Source: Pyricularia pennisetigena (taxonomy: Eukaryota > Ascomycota > Sordariomycetes > Magnaporthales > Pyriculariaceae). From it: DNA of 64,000 bases. The stretch is taken from positions 1,224,549 through 1,288,548 of the forward strand of contig NW_021940920.1 of NCBI RefSeq assembly GCF_004337985.1, read 5' to 3'. The position numbers were made by a program, and so were the translations under genes. Under the pieces are notes generated by a model. That model made no database searches, was not told the DNA's origin, and worked only from the letters and a program-made list of their open reading frames with translations. Shown here piece after piece: positions 63,575-64,000 of this stretch. Position 1 is the stretch's first letter. Each line of letters opens with the position of its first letter.

Positions 63575-64000
63575 GTGTTGCTTGAACGGAGGTTAGTTGT
63601 TTGAATCCGAGGTTCGACGTATGTAGCCCAGGCCGAGTTGTTGGCTGTTGTGACAAGAAATAAAGTTACTTTTCTCTTGTTGTTCAGCACAAGTTGAATC
63701 GAAGTTGGGCTCGATAAAGGAGGTGTGGTCCTCTCTCTTTGATGGGGCGGCACTCGAAATGCAATTTCACAATTTGTTGCAGCGGGAGGCAGGAGACACC
63801 AGACGAAGGCAGGGGTGGTTGCCGTCTCAGCGCCACGGAACAGGGTCCCGAAGTGATGTGGATCAAAATTATCATAAATGGCCAATCAAATGTTGATTTC
63901 CGTTTGTTTCTCTGAGCACAGGCCAATGCCAGAAATTCAGGGGCCCTCCAGCTGTCCATATCTTCAATGCAAGGATCTGCGCGGGTTCTATGGGGTTTAA
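63575..64000. other. Septin 5' region to window edge, no gene seen
   Basis: 426 bases, minus-strand upstream of the septin start. Overlapping open frames have no domain. Confidence 0.5.

Noticed and set aside
63433..63885. 150-codon minus open frame upstream of the septin
   Set aside because: Covers the septin 5' region and first intron; no domain.
1..64000. CRISPR array, prophage, intact transposon or rRNA
   Set aside because: No evenly spaced repeats, transposase or reverse-transcriptase motifs, or rRNA-like sequence were seen; the window is eukaryotic nuclear DNA.

Overview
The window is a stretch of nuclear genome from a filamentous ascomycete fungus. The introns are short (about 50-190 nt) with GTANGT-type donors, CTRAC-type branch sites and YAG acceptors. 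Genes found only in fungi are present (V-ATPase c' subunit, a CFEM protein), together with genes a filamentous mould needs but budding yeast lacks or keeps reduced (complex I subunit, dynein light intermediate chain). From my memory of related proteins the best guess is a Sordariomycete, possibly Magnaporthales. That is inference, not proof. There is one short assembly gap (11 N at 7961-7971).

Layout. 1-8 kb: the 5' three quarters of a Rho1 GEF (ROM2, minus; its CNH domain runs off the left edge), VMA11 (plus), and a small conserved hypothetical gene (minus). 8-18 kb: a gene-poor stretch around one intronless 5.6 kb gene for an 1872-residue coiled-coil protein with a C-terminal membrane module. 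18.4-38.5 kb: a compact housekeeping block: NSE4 and VPS34 (divergent), an epoxide hydrolase, a CFEM GPI protein, MED31 and RPC11 (convergent), a cytochrome P450 relic, a complex I 20.8 kDa subunit, NUP57/NUP54, and dynein light intermediate chain. 40.9-48.4 kb, all plus: a SPATA20-like thioredoxin-domain protein, a secreted cysteine-rich precursor with a TATA box and a Kex2-type site, and SQT1. 48.4-57.7 kb: an accessory stretch with no intact gene, holding a broken GT25 glycosyltransferase, a broken FAD (berberine-bridge-like) oxidoreductase and other decayed coding-looking sequence. 57.7-64 kb: a secreted CAP (PR-1-like) protein, the spliceosomal RRM protein IST3/Cwf29, and a CDC11-type septin (minus).

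The genes do not form a pathway. Most are unlinked housekeeping genes for cell-wall signalling, vacuole and endosome function, chromosome maintenance, transcription, splicing, ribosome assembly, nuclear transport, motors and septins. They are interspersed with secreted or host-interface candidates (CFEM, cysteine-rich precursor, CAP). The decayed secondary-metabolism or glycosylation genes are confined to 31-32.7 kb and 48.6-53 kb. No tRNA, rRNA, CRISPR array or intact transposon was found by eye. Exon boundaries were set by hand from splice consensus, reading-frame continuity and family knowledge. No searches were run.
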